A stretch of 64,000 bases of DNA from Prosapia bicincta (GCA_036971475.1 JBAIZL010000002.1:174971024-175035023), one strand, 5' to 3'. Positions 31,843 through 46,011 are shown, counted from the first letter of the stretch. Numbers and translations: made by a program. The notes: generated by a model not told the origin, from the letters alone.

Positions 31843-34800
31843 AAAGATAATCGTTACGAAATTCATAAATCTGTAGTTTTTATATAATATTAATCTACAT
31901 AACAGCGAGTATCAGATACTTCTCGATATTTGTGACTGAAATATAGTTAGAAAATCAATATTGAGAGCAAGACACAAATCGATACAGTTTTAAAGAGATT
32001 CTAATAGAGTTCTATGCTCAGCCTGCCAAACGGTTTTCGATATACATAATCGTAAAAATCCTCCCCTTTTTTCACATCCGCAAATATTGGAAATCGTTGC
32101 ATTTAAATCGAATCAATTGAAATCTCGTAGCTAACCAATATAGAGAAATATGAAGATAATTTCTTTGTGAAAATAATAATAAAAGTTTTTGACACAATTT
32201 CTAAAAGGCCACTATTAGGAGATAATAAAGGGACAGAATAATAGTTAATTATTGGGGACGTAATAATAAGAAATATAATAATAATTATTGGCCAAAATAA
32301 AAGGAAATTGGCTATAGTTTTGTTTTAGAAATAATCATGAATATGTATCTTACAGTATTCTTTGAGATAAAATTATTTTATTTTAGTTTGCAAAAACGAT
32401 AAGGATATTTTTTTAAAACATATATTCAAATACTGTAGAACACTACTGGGAGGACAGTAGATATTTCTTCTTTTGTGCGAAAGGTGTTTTGTTTGTATGC
32501 AGTCGTGTAGATTCATGTAGATATTTCCCCTGGGAAATCATTGGCCCAAAGCATCGTGTTACCGTGTTCACAACTGGAAAAGCCATTTATAGCTATAGAA
32601 AAGCTTTGTTTAATTTCATTCTCAAATAACATTGAAGTACCGTTGTATTTATAAGAATTTCGATGACTAAGACAATCAATTAACTGCTCTCTAGAAATAC
32701 TGCCGGCTTCTACTCTTTCACTGTTGTATAGACTTCTAACTAGGTAGTATAAAATAATATACTGTTAGGTGGCAGACTATAGTTTAATTTGACCTTAATA
32801 AAGTTTAACAAATACTACAAAAGGAATACAAAAAAAAGAAATCTCTTTTACAAACTAGTTACCTAACTGAACTTAAGCCTTATTAAAGTCCTAATAGGCA
32901 TTGCAATTTAGTTGTTTATATCACTGGTCATTTATGAGGTTAATATAATCTGGATGATGAAATATGAAAATTTACCAATCAGTTTTTGATGATAAATAGT
33001 TATATTCGGAGTATTTAACATTTTGAATAAATGTTTTACCGGTTGGCTAAAATATTATAACATATTGCAATAAGAAGAATGTACTTATTTGTTACATGTT
33101 CGGCTCATTGAAAGTGCATAGTTATCCTTGGAATTTACTTTCTAGGTTTGGAATGATGGTTTGCCTTCTACTCGCCTTCTCGCTCTCTTCCCCGTTCTGA
33201 TAGTAGCTTATGTGCACTTTTAACACCCCTCCAGGTGTACCTGAAAATACAGTCGTCAGAATAAACCGACTGGATTCAAAATTTGTTATTACTTGTTTGT
33301 ACTAAGAAGCAGACAGCAGAAGATTGTTTATATTGCTAAAAACTGTCAAAAGCCTTTGCAGTTAACTCCTTCTTTAACTTTAAGAACATGATGTTATCAA
33401 TATTACAGTAATTATTGATTTTACTTTTCGTTTATGATAGTTTTTTGTCTATGCTAATGTTCAGGAAGCTTTGTATTATTAATAAACTCACAAAACATTA
33501 ATTCTTCGGAGAAAAACCATATTTGAATAATTACTGGAAATATGAAATTATTTAATTACCTTTAGGTTGGTAAAACTATCGATGAGGTCAGACCAAAGTT
33601 CGATCGGTATAAAGCCACACAATATCGCCATATGTTATCGTTCCAGGTCTTGTTGTTGTTACCTACTTTAATAGAGGAATCCTCCCTCAATGCAAGGAAT
33701 TTACTCTGGGACACTAAACAGACAAGGTGACACATTTTATCCTATACGTAAAACTCGGACTGAATTTGGGAGTGAAGGTATTATTATAACAATAACGAAT
33801 AGAAACGCAAAACAAATAATTACATTGCTCATACTCATTCCAGTAACAAACCTATCATCATCTGTGAGTATACCTACACCAATCCCAACTTATATTTACG
33901 ACTTTTTTACAATAACAGATGATGATTACTTGATAATAGAAAAGAAAACGAGAAGACATATAATTTATGGAAATTTGTTTATGTTTTTATTCATGTTTAA
34001 AACATGTAGTCATTTTGACACATGAAATGTGTGACCTGATGCTTACCTAGAGTAAAAACTGTTGTTGACAATTTAATTAAATCAATGTAATAGCATTTAT
34101 GCTATATTTACGATTTCTAAAAGAGAATCATATTAGTTAACAGATGTAATTAATCTTTTTCATACACAGATTGCACTAATATTTAATATTATTATTAGAA
34201 ATATTAACGATAATAGCAACTATTTAATACTGACCGCAAGAAACTCGTTTCTACACAATTCTACGTCCTCAGTATCGATTGCTGTATAAATCAATTTCAT
34301 CCAAGAATGTAATGGCAAGGAACACCTTTCATAGCATTCAAGTGTATTGTAAACACAGACTGCTCGGATTCAGTCAACGTGAAACCCTCCGTGTGTGCTG
34401 ACATGTTATAGCTACAGTCAGTTTTGGAATTTGAAATACAATATTCATTTTAAATTGATGTACCACCGCCGGTAAGTGGGTCATTTTCCGAAACTGTCTC
34501 AAACAAAACTTAGAGACCTTCATAAAGATTTTTATGGGAAATTACAATATTATATACTAAATCTGGTTATTAAAATAAGATTAAAGCTAAACTTTTACAA
34601 TAACTAAGATACAGGAGTCGCACAGGGGGAAATACAAGATTGCCCCCCCCCTACTTGGGGTTTCGGGCACCTTACCTTCACTCAGATATACTATGAATAA
34701 TATAACTAACTGCTTTCGCGATTCAGAAATTAAATAGGATTTTCAAATAAAAGGTTTGAGAGAGTCAATATATAGGTGTAGATTACGGTATGAAATCTCA

Positions 34801-36129
34801 GGCTATACTAAAACAAGAAAGAATATCCAAGGAATAAGTTAATTTACAAATAAACTAATTGTTTTTCCGCAGTTCTTTCCGGTGCCATGCCTTTATATTT
34901 AACAGATGCAGAAGTGAAAATTTAATAACGTTAATTATAGGCATAATATTTTTGTAGGTGGTTTTCAAATTCTCATTTATCTGGGACTAAGTTTACTGTT
35001 AGTTACAAATATCAAATATAATAATAATTACAAATTTTCGTGAACCGTTTTAGCCTACAGTCTTTCTAAAGTAAACTGTTAAGAATTAAACATCAATAAT
35101 CAAGTTGCTGAAAGGGATTGATTCTAAAACTAGTTCAATATAGTTTATATTAAGCTATATTAAAATTGCTTTACCTGGTTTTTTTGTTGACCATGTCGAT
35201 TTTAAAATAATAAATTACTGAAATTTTGTATATTTTTAAAATCACACCTTTCCACGAAACTGAATACCAATAATACGTTTCTCATCGAGGAGCTCATTAA
35301 GATATGATCTAACCTATTGCAGATAACTTTAAATAATGAATATATATATTTTTAGAAAAACTGGGACATCAGATTTGTACAGGAGAGATATCGTCATCGA
35401 ACTGTCTGCAATTCCTAAACCACTAGAAGGTTATGACCTAGTGTGAGAATATCAAGAAACCATGGGCTATATATGTATGACCGTATTTTGTTCCTTAGAA
35501 GAGCCTTTCCTATGATTCAAACCATAGCACAATTTACAAGATTTTTAATGATAATCTTCATCGCTCCAAACCTACAAGTATCTTATTCCCCTACGGGCTG
35601 GAATGTAGACTATTGACACAATGTCTAAGAATGCCGAGACCACCTTCTTCTCACAGAGGTAGACAAAAATCTTCTCTTTCTATAGGATAGCAAGACCTTC
35701 TCACAGGTCTGTCATATAATTATTCTTTTAACGACTAATTTCCCTCTTTCACAAAGGGAGGAAAGTATCTTCTAATCAGAATGTTAGTCATACAGTCGTA
35801 AATATCATTGCGAACACACAATGGAGTGAAGTGTATCCAAATACCTGACTTTTATCTATCTAGAAATGTTGTTGTTTTAAAAGTTGCATTTTAATACCTC
35901 CAAGCTCTATGTTATTATCCCTATTGCGTTCTGGACTTGGAAAGGTTTTCCGGATTCCATTAAATAGTTAACGTTAGGCTGGTTAAACTCTACGAGTTAT
36001 GATATAACCATCAGAGAGATTACTACGTTATTGATACCACTACTAAACCGGTGACGCCATACTGGAGCGTATATATGATTAAAGATGAAAACCGGTCCCA
36101 TTTACGTCGAATTATCGAGACTCTACAGT
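31843..36129. other. AT-rich intergenic sequence
   Basis: The open frame at 33690-34025 (111 codons) shows no recognised motif and its distal half is low-complexity hydrophobic, so I do not call a gene. No RNA gene or repeat family recognised. Confidence 0.5.
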
Positions 36130-36350
36130 ATTTCCGTTAATCTTAATCCCTTACTTCCTTTAAAATTAAACCTTTCTTTTTGTTCACATTGCAAGTATAA
36201 GGTTTAACTAGGCGTACCACTTCCGCACGTATTTAAAACAAATACCGTTTCTGGAACGTTCAAAAGAGAAGCAGTATAAACAAGGCATTATGGTAGAGCA
36301 CCAGCTTTGGACCTGGACGACTCTGTATTTCCTTCCTATATTAAAACAAT
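36130..36350 (+). repeat. Dispersed duplication, copy 1
   Basis: A block of about 200 bp, with landmarks CTTTCTTTTTGTTCACATTG, GGCGTACCACTTCCGCACGT, TGGACGACTCT and CTATATTAAAACAA, recurs in the same orientation at 36840-37056 with perhaps 15% divergence. Identity unknown. Confidence 0.8.
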
Positions 36351-36604
36351 CAGTGAACAAAAAATAACCATTGTAACTTGATTATCGTGAGATAAGTCTT
36401 TTTAGATAAGCTGCTCTAAGATCTGTAGAAGGTGAGAATATAGTATACAATAATTAAATAATAAATAACTAATCTTCTAAAAATTTCTCTTCCTTAGTTA
36501 TTTGCATTCAGAATATATTCAAATACCATTTTCATAAAGTAAATGCCAGATAAGTTTTTAAACTACACAATATATCACACTTAGATCCTTTTCTACTACG
36601 AGAC

Positions 36605-36703
36605 ACAACGACGGTAGTAATGTGACAGAAATTACACGACGGTAGTAATGTGACAGAAATTACACGACGGTAGTAATGTGACAGAAATTACACGACGGTA
36701 GTT
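36605..36703. repeat. 28-bp tandem repeat, about 3.4 units
   Basis: CGACGGTAGTAATGTGACAG... begins at 36609, 36637, 36665 and 36693, a period of 28. It lies between the two halves of the 200-bp duplication. Confidence 0.93.
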
Positions 36704-36839
36704 AAAGGTTAAAAATTGGGATTTCAAATTATAATTATTGCAATGACAAAAATCCGCATCCCTAAAGCAGGATCTATTATTTAAAATACCAAGTATTTAC
36801 AATGAATATAATTTTGACATGTTTATAATGTTTACAGAA

Positions 36840-37056
36840 CCGTTTTCAATCTTATTCTCGTACTTCCTTTCAAACCAAAACTTTCTTTTTGTTCACATTG
36901 CAAGTATAAGGTTTAAGGAGGCGTTTCACTTCCGGACGTATTTAAAGTTTCATTTCTGGAACGTTGCCAAGAGAAACAGTCAAAACAAGGCAATGTTGTA
37001 GTACACCAGCTTTTGACTTGGACGACTCTATATTTCTTTTCTATATTAAAACAAGC
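36840..37056 (+). repeat. Dispersed duplication, copy 2
   Basis: The second copy of the block at 36130-36350, in direct orientation about 710 bp away. Shared landmarks are GCAAGTATAAGGTTTAA and GTACACCAGCTTTTGACTTG (with substitutions). It may be part of an uncharacterised repeat family. Confidence 0.8.
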
Positions 37057-37353
37057 AGGGTTTTAGTGCATTAGAGGCTGTCGCTGTAAATAAAGTGTTT
37101 AATAAAGTTTAACTTTCATTTGACACAGTTTGGATACATAATGAACAGACTTTATACTACACGGCATAATGTACCTATAAAGAGATTTTCTCGCAAACGG
37201 GAGCAAAAGTCTCAACTGACTTTAAATATAGCCTGATTTTAAACAAAGAGATATCTTTTGAAGTAATTTCTTTTAACACAAACTATCTAGATCAGCTGTT
37301 ATATCAGCTTAACCACAAATGTGCGCTCATACAATAAAATTTCTGTACCCCAG

Positions 37354-37355
<2 letters not shown>

Positions 37356-37388
<33 letters not shown>

Positions 37389-37422
37389 TGTGAGTGTGTG
37401 TGTGTGTGTGTGAGTGAGTGTG

Positions 37423-37457
<35 letters not shown>

Positions 37458-37490
37458 GTGTGTGTGTATGTGTGTGTGTGTGTGTGTGTT
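37356..37490. repeat. (TG)n microsatellite
   Basis: About 135 bp of TG with GAGTG interruptions. A smaller TA/TG patch follows at about 37540-37567. The His/Thr-rich minus frame here is an artefact. Confidence 0.95.
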
Positions 37491-37569
37491 TTCTAATCAA
37501 ATTAATTAAGGGAGTCTTTATCGTCGTAGTTATTGTCTTATATATATATATGTGAGTGTGTGTGTGGTA

Positions 37570-39969
37570 TTCAAGTATCATATTAACCAATTTTAGATAT
37601 TTCGGTTCTGTTATTAGGCCTAATTAATTTTGTTTCATAATATTTATTAATTTCAAAACAATCCTTTTTCCAACTTCCCTTAATATTTATCGATTGTACC
37701 AGCATTTTATTGAAAGAATTCACTTTTTCTACACCCCAGAATTTGTTCAATTTAAATACTAATAAAACGATTGTTTACATGTTGTTAAAATTACATAAAA
37801 TGAGTTGGGTTATAGTGAATTTGAATTGTTGAACCGTTTAAGAACTTCCTAAATAAACTGTTCGCATCTTTATCAATCTGTATGAGTTAGGTAAATTTAT
37901 CTTTATCTACAAAAACTCATATTTATCAATTTCATAAAATTATGTGTTTTTTTTATGACCGGTATGTAAACGTATGTTTCTCTACAAAGAAGAAAATCCA
38001 AGTCTAACGTTTCTTTAAATTGAGACAATTTGTTTTCTTATGAATTATGAGATAACATTTTTCTATGTAAGCGAATTATTCATCAAGTTACTAACCTTAT
38101 ATATATTTATTTGCTGAATTTTGAACTAACTATGAATAAATAATAGCAGTGAAGTAAATTCATTAAACATTACAAGGTAATTTTGTGATAATAACGTGTT
38201 TAATTTTGTACAATGACAAAAATGCTTCCATAGCTATGATATCCTCAGTGATAAATCTACACCGGAAAAATATGTGTCACATACTATTTGGTCAATTTTA
38301 ATACTCAATTTTTGTATTATTAATATATCGGTATTGCTTGTATACGTATTTGTATACAAATTAAAAGGCATAACAAAATTGGGTTATAAATTATGCCTTA
38401 AATAGCTCTATATGGTCCAAATATATATATATGTCACCATTTGCTACCAGTTTTCTGATTGTGATCATCTCCTCGCCTTTCCTCTCACCCTCTTAAAAAC
38501 ATCCTTGTTAAACTAGGTTCAGAACCGATATGATGGTATGCAATTGGTACTGATGCTATTTCATAGTTCTTAATTATATTATTTAATTATGGATTTCAGT
38601 GAATAATTGATTCCGTTACCATAAAATCATAGTTTCATTTCCACATTATTTCATAATGTAAACCAGGTACTGTATTCGATGTATTTTACACTGTATTTTG
38701 CCACTATTTTCGTAATTACACTGATTATATTTTATTATTACCCCTTTAATTGGAAATTCACAGTAAAATGAAGAGAATTTATTAGATGCCAGATAAAATA
38801 ATTATGTCAAATAAACAAAAGGTTTAAAAAAAGGAAAAAGCTGAAGGACAACTGACACGATTTTTTATTAACGCAGTATAAGTCAGCAGAAACGTTTTAT
38901 TGCCTCGATATATAGTACATTTACGTACTATATATCAGGGATATTCTTTGTTTTATATTAGTGATCGCGATGATAAAACATATATCATATCAGCAATATT
39001 TAAACATTACACATTCGAAATGTTATTTTAATATTTGTTGATCGCATATAAAATATAAATTATTGGTGTGAAATCATTCCTGATGTTCAGTGTGTCAGAA
39101 CATATGTAGAAAAGGTATGATTTAACCTAATTTTTCAATTACACTAGCGATATCAGTTATTACAGCTAGTTCCTACTCAAAAAATGAATAGCATTCGCTC
39201 AACGAATGGACCACTAAATATCCTAAACGATTTTGCATCCTCGTTCCTTTATGTTCTCATAACTAATATTTATAATTATCAAGTTATTTGACCCCAGACC
39301 TTGCAACTACTAATACGTATAAGACATCATGTATGCTTGAGTGCGTAACTATATTAGCTCAGCAACATTAGCTTACTCGGTTAAGGAAAAGAAATCAGTT
39401 TACATTAGTCTATATTAAAAAAAACATCTCTTAGTTTATATCGAATTGTGGTGTCCTTAGACCAGTATTGTAGATGCAACGGAAGAAGTGATTCAAATGT
39501 GTGCTCACCTAGATTGTCAAAATTATTATATCAAATCATAAGGAATATTTTTAGTTTTTCAGTAGTTTCTCAAGAACTTTTAGGGATTTATATTTGTTTA
39601 TTCCTAATCACTTGTCCTTTCAATTTGGTCATTTGCCTTTCAAATTAATTTAACTAAGACAATCTCCCATTATGGACAATTGTAATGCCATTCTATTCTT
39701 TTCTATATATTGAGTGATTCTTAACACTATTATCGCTTGGTCGGTTGTGATATACCGAAGCTGCACTAGCTAGACTTTTAATATTCCTGATGGAAAATAA
39801 ATAGCTTTATAGGTTCAAAACGAACATTGTTGACTGGTTCCTGTTAGCTTTACGCTGATACGGGTTCCTGTCGAGACGAAAGTAATTCTCCATGTTTAGA
39901 ATAGTGAGTTGAACACATGTATAAAAGAACAAAGTATTGGTTACTAAGCAATAAAATCTAACTACCGTC
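37570..39969. other. AT-rich intergenic sequence
   Basis: Nothing recognisable apart from a short hairpin around 38910-38935 (TATATAGTACATTTACGTACTATATA). Confidence 0.5.
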
Positions 39970-40830
39970 CACGTTTAGGAAAGAAACAAGCTTGCCTTTG
40001 TCCAAGAAACTGACAAAACCCGTCCTAAAGCGTAACGGATCAGGAAGCGTCTGCAATAAAATAACGAGTAAAATAACGAGTAAAGTAACCAAGCTTTAGG
40101 CCTGGGAAAAGCATCATTCAGGGCGTCTTGCTTAAAGAACGTCATAAAAATATTGGCTACAGCTGGAGAAAATGAAGATCCCATTGGGGCACCATCAAGT
40201 TGCCTGTAAAACTGTTCATTAAACAAAAATTAAGTGTTTTGAGACAGTGCCTAGCCAGATCCAAGACATGCGGAGGGAGCTCTTCGAAAAAAGACATCCT
40301 CTGAAGCACTTCATCAATGGGAACGCTGGGGAACAATGACTTCACATCCTAGCTAACCATTATGTCACTTTCTTCAACTTGGATTCCTTACAGCACTTGG
40401 ACAAAATGTTCAGATTTCATGATATAGGAATCAGCCTTCTGAACCAATGGCTGCATAAGTTTAGCCAAATATTTCTGCAGTTTCTGAAGAGGTGAATTAA
40501 TAGCACTCACTATAGGTCTCATAGGAGTGCCCGGTTTATGGATTTTAGGTAAACCATATAACTTAGGACATCTAATAGACTTTTCCCGAGGAATTATCCT
40601 GGAATGAGTTTCCTCATCGATAGGAGTCTGTTTAATAATCCACCTGGTAGTTTTTCCAAGTAGGTAGTCGGATCGTTCTTAACCACTTTGTAAGTTTCAA
40701 ATAAATAAAAGATGATGTATTTATGTTTAAAAACCATTTCTGAGAGTTGGTAAACTATTTGAATTAGATGATTTTGTTTACAAGAATAGACATATCGCAT
40801 TGGTGATCTCACGGTATAAAAGAGTCTATG
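39970..40830 (-). pseudogene. Decayed PLE reverse transcriptase (third PLE lineage)
   Basis: On the minus strand, spread over shifted frames, are VVKNDPTTYLEKLP, CPKLYGLPKIHKPGTPMRPI (RT), DVKSLFPSVPIDEV (motif A, preceded by a TAG at 40350-40352), FYRQLDGAPMGSSFSP (motif B), then a frame-shifted remnant of motif C (ADA in place of YVDD), partly masked by a small tandem duplication of TTTACTCGTTAT. No GIY-YIG domain, pLTR or hammerhead was found. Residues differ clearly from PLE-1 and PLE-2, and the base composition is less AT-rich, so it is a separate, older lineage. Confidence 0.88.
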
Positions 40831-42869
40831 TCAGCACTTATACCTCTAGGAATTATAATGCCAGGATATGGCATTGGAACCATAACCCTAGTTTGTAATA
40901 GCAAAAGTATAATGATGTAAATATTAAATAAACCAATAATCACTTTATCAATTGTCAAATTAAACGCAAGTGTACTACCTGTCTCTTATGCAAATCTCAA
41001 GCCAACTTGGCAGTTTCAAAAACACAAGATTCAGTGATTTCATGAAAACAATAATGTCACGTTATAGGGTTGTACCAGAGAAACTGCAGTTCCATGACTA
41101 TACGGACACTAATCTGCACCTATTAAAACATTTATAACATACTCTACGATGTACACAAATACGAAAGGACTTTCGAAGGTATAAACTGTCTCTCAATTTT
41201 CAACCGTTTAGATTTTCCATTAACGAAAATGTAGGTGCTGCAACACTTTTGGAAGCCGTATTGCCATAATACTGTAAAAACTAATCCAATAAAGGAAATA
41301 TGTAATTATAAGGGTAATGCTGAAGGTGTGTAAAAAGGGTAGTAATAATTAGTTGTGTTAATATAGCCTAATTTAGTGCGGCAGAAAATTATTTTAAATG
41401 ACGATAAAACGTAACTAACGAAATAAGTGGCTTAAAACTACCATTCAAGATTGTAATAAAATCTTAAAATACGAAAGAGATCAGGCTATTACGGAATATT
41501 ATATTTTTAAACCATAAGTGACATTTTAGTACAAAAGTAGTAAAACTATCACAACTCTCTGAAATTAGGTACAAAGGACACAGTATTTTCCAGATTGGAC
41601 AGAAATTGAAACAAACCAAAGTAGTGGGGAATCTCAATATCGAGGAGACGAAAAGCAGCTCTCGAGGCAAACGGACGGTTTTTCCCGAGATCCAGAACGA
41701 GAATTCCAAGATGATGGTCCGTGTCTAAGCCCAAAATCTCGCCCTAGATGGAAGTGTAGAAGGTCTGATTTCAAATTTCCGCGATTCGAACTTGAAATTT
41801 TAAAATGTTATAAAAAATATAAACAGTCTTAAAGGCGGCCCTGAAACCGATCACTAGCGAGTGCAACAATATTCTATCCTCCAAAGTAATGGGAGAGGAA
41901 GAGCAACCACTTTGCAAGTTTTTTTGTGCCAGTCAGAATTGTATTAACCTTTTAACCATTAATTGAATTCAATAATTTTTGTAAATCTATTACAACCTAA
42001 AACAGAATTGTATTAACTAATTGATTATGCATAACCAAAAATATATATAAGCACTTGACACTTTTTTAAACACAAATATAAGTGGTGGTAATTAAATTAA
42101 AATTGTTCATATCAAAAATTATAGGTTATAAATTTCAAGACCAATATCAGAGTTATAACAAGTTAAAATTGAACAAATTTAAAACATGAAATATTGAAAA
42201 TCATTTGTAACATAATTTATTTAAATGCAAAAAAGTAATAGAATGAGAAATTAAGAAAGAAAATTAATAACAAAGAAGCAATTATCTAAGTTCATAAAAC
42301 TTATTTTATGTCCATATCAGATATATAAAACAACCATAATCGAATAACCCTAAAGGTAAAATTATTATATATTTTTGTATGAAATCCTTCAGATTTATGA
42401 TTGGGCGCAAAAATATAAATTAAAAATAAAGTCATTAGGAAGTATAGTTGACAATACGCTTAGAAATCAAGTTATGGATATAAAATAAATTTGTATAAAT
42501 TATTCTCAAATTGCACTTGCATATGTATATCAATTTATGTGTGTAACATCAAGTATAAAGACCAAAATGTTGTCAAATGACTAAAAATGTTCAAGAATTT
42601 TAAATAATAGTGAACAATATAATTAATAAACTTTTTGAAAGCTTTATTTTGCAAACTTTTATAAGAGCATTTACGAACTTTATGAAGCTTTTAGGTATAA
42701 TTCAAGTTAAACAACTGCGTTTCAAAACTATAAAAAATAGCAAACATTTATCAAAATAAAATAATGTTTAACCCATATTTTGAAAAGGAAATTTCAGTTT
42801 TATATATTACTTTTAGTTCAATTAAATCAATATACAACTAAACAAAAATCGATAAATATATAATTACAT
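40831..42869. other. AT-rich intergenic sequence
   Basis: Overlapping short frames at 41464-41734 have no recognisable motif. No other signal. Confidence 0.45.
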
Positions 42870-43010
42870 AATTCTGGTTGAACATTTTGGTTGGTTTTTA
42901 CTTAAAGTCCAGGGATTTATCCACTGGCAGGTCACCAAAGGTACAGAATTTGGTGAGTCGGATTGTATCATATTTTTACCGCAGTTGAAATGGTGTGTCC
43001 CTGCCCTACA
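42870..43010 (+). repeat. Gypsy LTR fragment, opposite orientation
   Basis: Read on the minus strand this matches 46110-46250: TAGGGCAG..., AAATATGATACAATCCGACT, CTGCCAGTGGATAAATCCCT, AACCAACCAAAATGTTCAA. It is a third copy of the same LTR family, inverted relative to the other two and truncated. Flanking sequence to 43253 is open on the minus strand but not recognisable. Confidence 0.72.
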
Positions 43011-43439
43011 GAACGTATCATCAGCATGTACAGCTAACGCATAAAACGAGTGAATTTGGTTATGTTTTGATAGGATGGTTACGCGTGTTCGGGGGTTCCT
43101 CCTCGGCATATAAAAAATGAGTAAATCGGGAATATGTGTGTGGGAATCAACATCCTGGATGTAAAATACTATAATACCTCCTACATTATTATTAGTTGGC
43201 TCGTGTGGATCTAAAAGATTTCTAAAAGATTTTTTTATCGAAGGATATGACATAAAATACCAACAAGTTATGAAACAGGTAATTCTGACCCTGATTATAC
43301 ACTATTGACAGCCTCTCTTATTTCCAACATACCACTTAAGCAATGTTTCATGTTAGTAATAACTAAATAATGTTCTATTATGACGCAATAATGGAAGCGA
43401 ATGTACCTCAGTTTATGCAAGTCTAATTAAGACGATGGT

Positions 43440-43506
43440 CCTGCATGTGTTTGTGTATGTAGGTATGTGTGTGTGCGTGTGTGTATGTGCGTGCGTGCGT
43501 GTTTTA
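43440..43506. repeat. (TG)n-like microsatellite
   Basis: Imperfect GTGT/GTAT/GTGC tract. Confidence 0.9.
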
Positions 43507-43914
43507 TTGGTAACTAGTTATTTTACACTCCATATAGGAAATGAGAATAATTGAAATAATGTAGGTGAATAACGTCTCTCAGTTTGGGATAAATGGAAGA
43601 CTCATGTTTGCATGTGTAAAGGCTCGTGAATACGTCACATGTGACGGGAAGTAAACTTCCTCATGGCATAATTGGGAGGTGTTTATTAGTTAAACGAATG
43701 TTAAGATAGAACTACGGGAGTGGGAATTTCGCTTGTTATTCTGAGCCGATGCACGTGGTCAAAGCTATCAAACTTACTAAGATCAAAAAGATTTACACGT
43801 GTCTTCCGCTTATTAAATATTGGGTAGATAAATTTAAAAAATGCGTTTTACAAAGTAAATATTTCCACCCACAAAATGTCTTTATACTATGTCCCCTTAA
43901 TACATTTTGAGGCG

Positions 43915-44560
43915 TGGTCGTTTCCCGATCCATGGTTAGAAGCGACTGTAATTCCTCCTTTAAAACAAGGATAAGACAAAACCAATCCCAGTAGTTAAAG
44001 CCTATATCTCTTACAAGCGTCTTGTGCAAACTGCTGGGGAAGATGGTTAGCCGCCGTCTTGTCTGGGACTTAGAAACCAACGAACGTCTTAGCAACGAAC
44101 AGTGTTGTTTCAGTAAGGACTATCATCAGCTGACCCATTGGATATGTTACAATCCGCTATCCAAGAGGCCTTTCTCTTGCATCAAACCCTCGTTGCTGTT
44201 TTCTTCGACCTTGAGAAGGTATATGATATTGAATGAAATAAAGGAACTCTAAATACTTTGAAACCACGGGGTATACAAGGGAATATCCTAGCATTCATCT
44301 CTAACTTTCTATCAAACACATCATTCCGCGATCGCCTTAGAGGCTCATATTCTAACAGGTATAAACAGGAGAATAGTGTACCGCAGGGCAGCGTGCAGAG
44401 CGTCACGCTATTTTCCGTTGCAATAAATAGTATCACATCTAGCATACGATAATCGGTACATTGTTCTTTCTTCGCAAATGACTTTTGTACTTATTTGCCT
44501 GCTCGTAATATGGCAAAAACCCACTTAAAGACCACTCTATTAAAAACATATTGTCATAAT
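43915..44560 (+). pseudogene. Jockey-type LINE reverse transcriptase relic
   Basis: In shifting frames one reads PDPWLEATVIPPLKQG, LCKLLGKMVSRRLVWDLE, NERLSNEQC, VFFDLEKVYDIE (motif A), WGI-like KPRGIQGNILAFISNFLSN, NSVPQGSVQSVTLFSVAIN (motif B, PQGS) and SFFANDFC (motif C with D changed to N in the usual xDD). This order and wording are those of Jockey-clade RT. Several stops and frameshifts make it non-functional. No endonuclease or 3' tail was identified. Confidence 0.85.
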
Positions 44561-45841
44561 ATCGTGTGACCTAAGGAACCTCGAGGCATATTTTATCGCT
44601 GACGTATACAGTGATATCGTAGCTGAATCACAAATGCTAGAAACTCAGTCTAAAAAATGAGAAGAGTCAGCCGTTGGAGCTAATTCTCTTTACCAAGAAC
44701 TCAATAGGTTGATGACTAATTTTAAAATAAATTATCTATTAAAAGTTAAAAAAAAATACATGGTAATACACAAATAAATTTGAAAAGCTTTTATAAAGTA
44801 ACACATTACAAATGACTTATGTTACACACGCTGACCTTAAGACTGTTTTCTTTATTAAAGTAGAAGTAACATTAAAAATACAAATTATTAAACAGTTCAC
44901 TAGAATGAAAAATAAGTAGGAAGAATTTTTGTTTGCTTATGTGGAAACCCAAAATTCTAGTGTGCAGACCTTTTGGTTTTGGTGAGGTGGCGAACCAAAA
45001 CTTCTCTTCTAGTTTTCTTAACCCTTTTCCGAAATTATTCAAAACTATATTATAAGATTTTAGTCGCCTCCAGCACAATAATAGTTCTAGTTACCCACTT
45101 CTTTCTATTTTTGTAAAAGTTAATATATTTGTGGGTAATTTTATTATTTATTCTATGAGTAAGTTCGTTATACTCTTTTTAGGTAGAGCTGTTTAGTGGA
45201 ATAATAAGCCATTTATGAAATGAGCAGCTAAAAGTTTCATAATTTTTGTCATTATTCTTTTAATCGAATACAAAAATACGAGTTACGAAACTGAAATGCT
45301 GAAGTACTAAACAGCTTGTGTAGTTCCTCGTCTGGGTATTATGACAACAAAATACTATTGGCTTCAAGATAAAAATAACATCCTCCTTTGATTTTGGCTT
45401 TCTACGGTTGAATGATATTTGTTTCAGCGGAATCAAACTTAGTCGTTTGGTCTGTCCGTGGTGTTTTTAATAAAGCCATTTGCCTTTTTTTTGTTTTCTG
45501 ATCCTGGTAACATGTTTACCATTCTACAAACTGTTTTTAATTCCTACGAACTTTGGCCAAACTAAAACACTTTGTGTGGCTTCATTTTCATCCCTTAGCT
45601 TCTATGAAATTGATTTAAAATTTTGTTTTGTTTTTGTAATTCCTATTGCCTTAAAGTAGGAAGTTCACTGCAATTATTTATCAGGTAATTAAAAACAAAC
45701 AACGACAAAATGAATAATAAAGCAATGATCGTTTTATAGTGATATTAAAATTATTATTACTACTTTAACATCAAAATTATATTCATTGGAATATTATAGA
45801 AAAATAAATCAACAAAATATCAACACATTCCTTTAGTACAA

Positions 45842-45845
<4 letters not shown>
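44561..45845. other. AT-rich intergenic sequence
   Basis: No recognisable gene. May include unrecognised 3' remains of the LINE relic. Confidence 0.45.
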
Positions 45846-45894
<49 letters not shown>

Positions 45895-45912
45895 AATCAC
45901 ACACACACTCAA

Positions 45913-46008
<96 letters not shown>
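45846..46008. repeat. (CA)n microsatellite, left flank of gypsy element
   Basis: About 160 bp of CA with two CTCAAT interruptions, ending exactly at TGCCGCGG, the element terminus. Confidence 0.95.

Positions 46009-46011
<3 letters not shown>

Noticed and set aside
31681..31866. Ile/Tyr-repeat open frame
   Set aside because: It is the translation of a (TA)n microsatellite.
33690..34025. 111-codon open frame as a gene
   Set aside because: No motif, low-complexity distal half, no splice or neighbour support.
37327..37590. His/Thr-rich open frame
   Set aside because: It is the translation of a (TG)n microsatellite.
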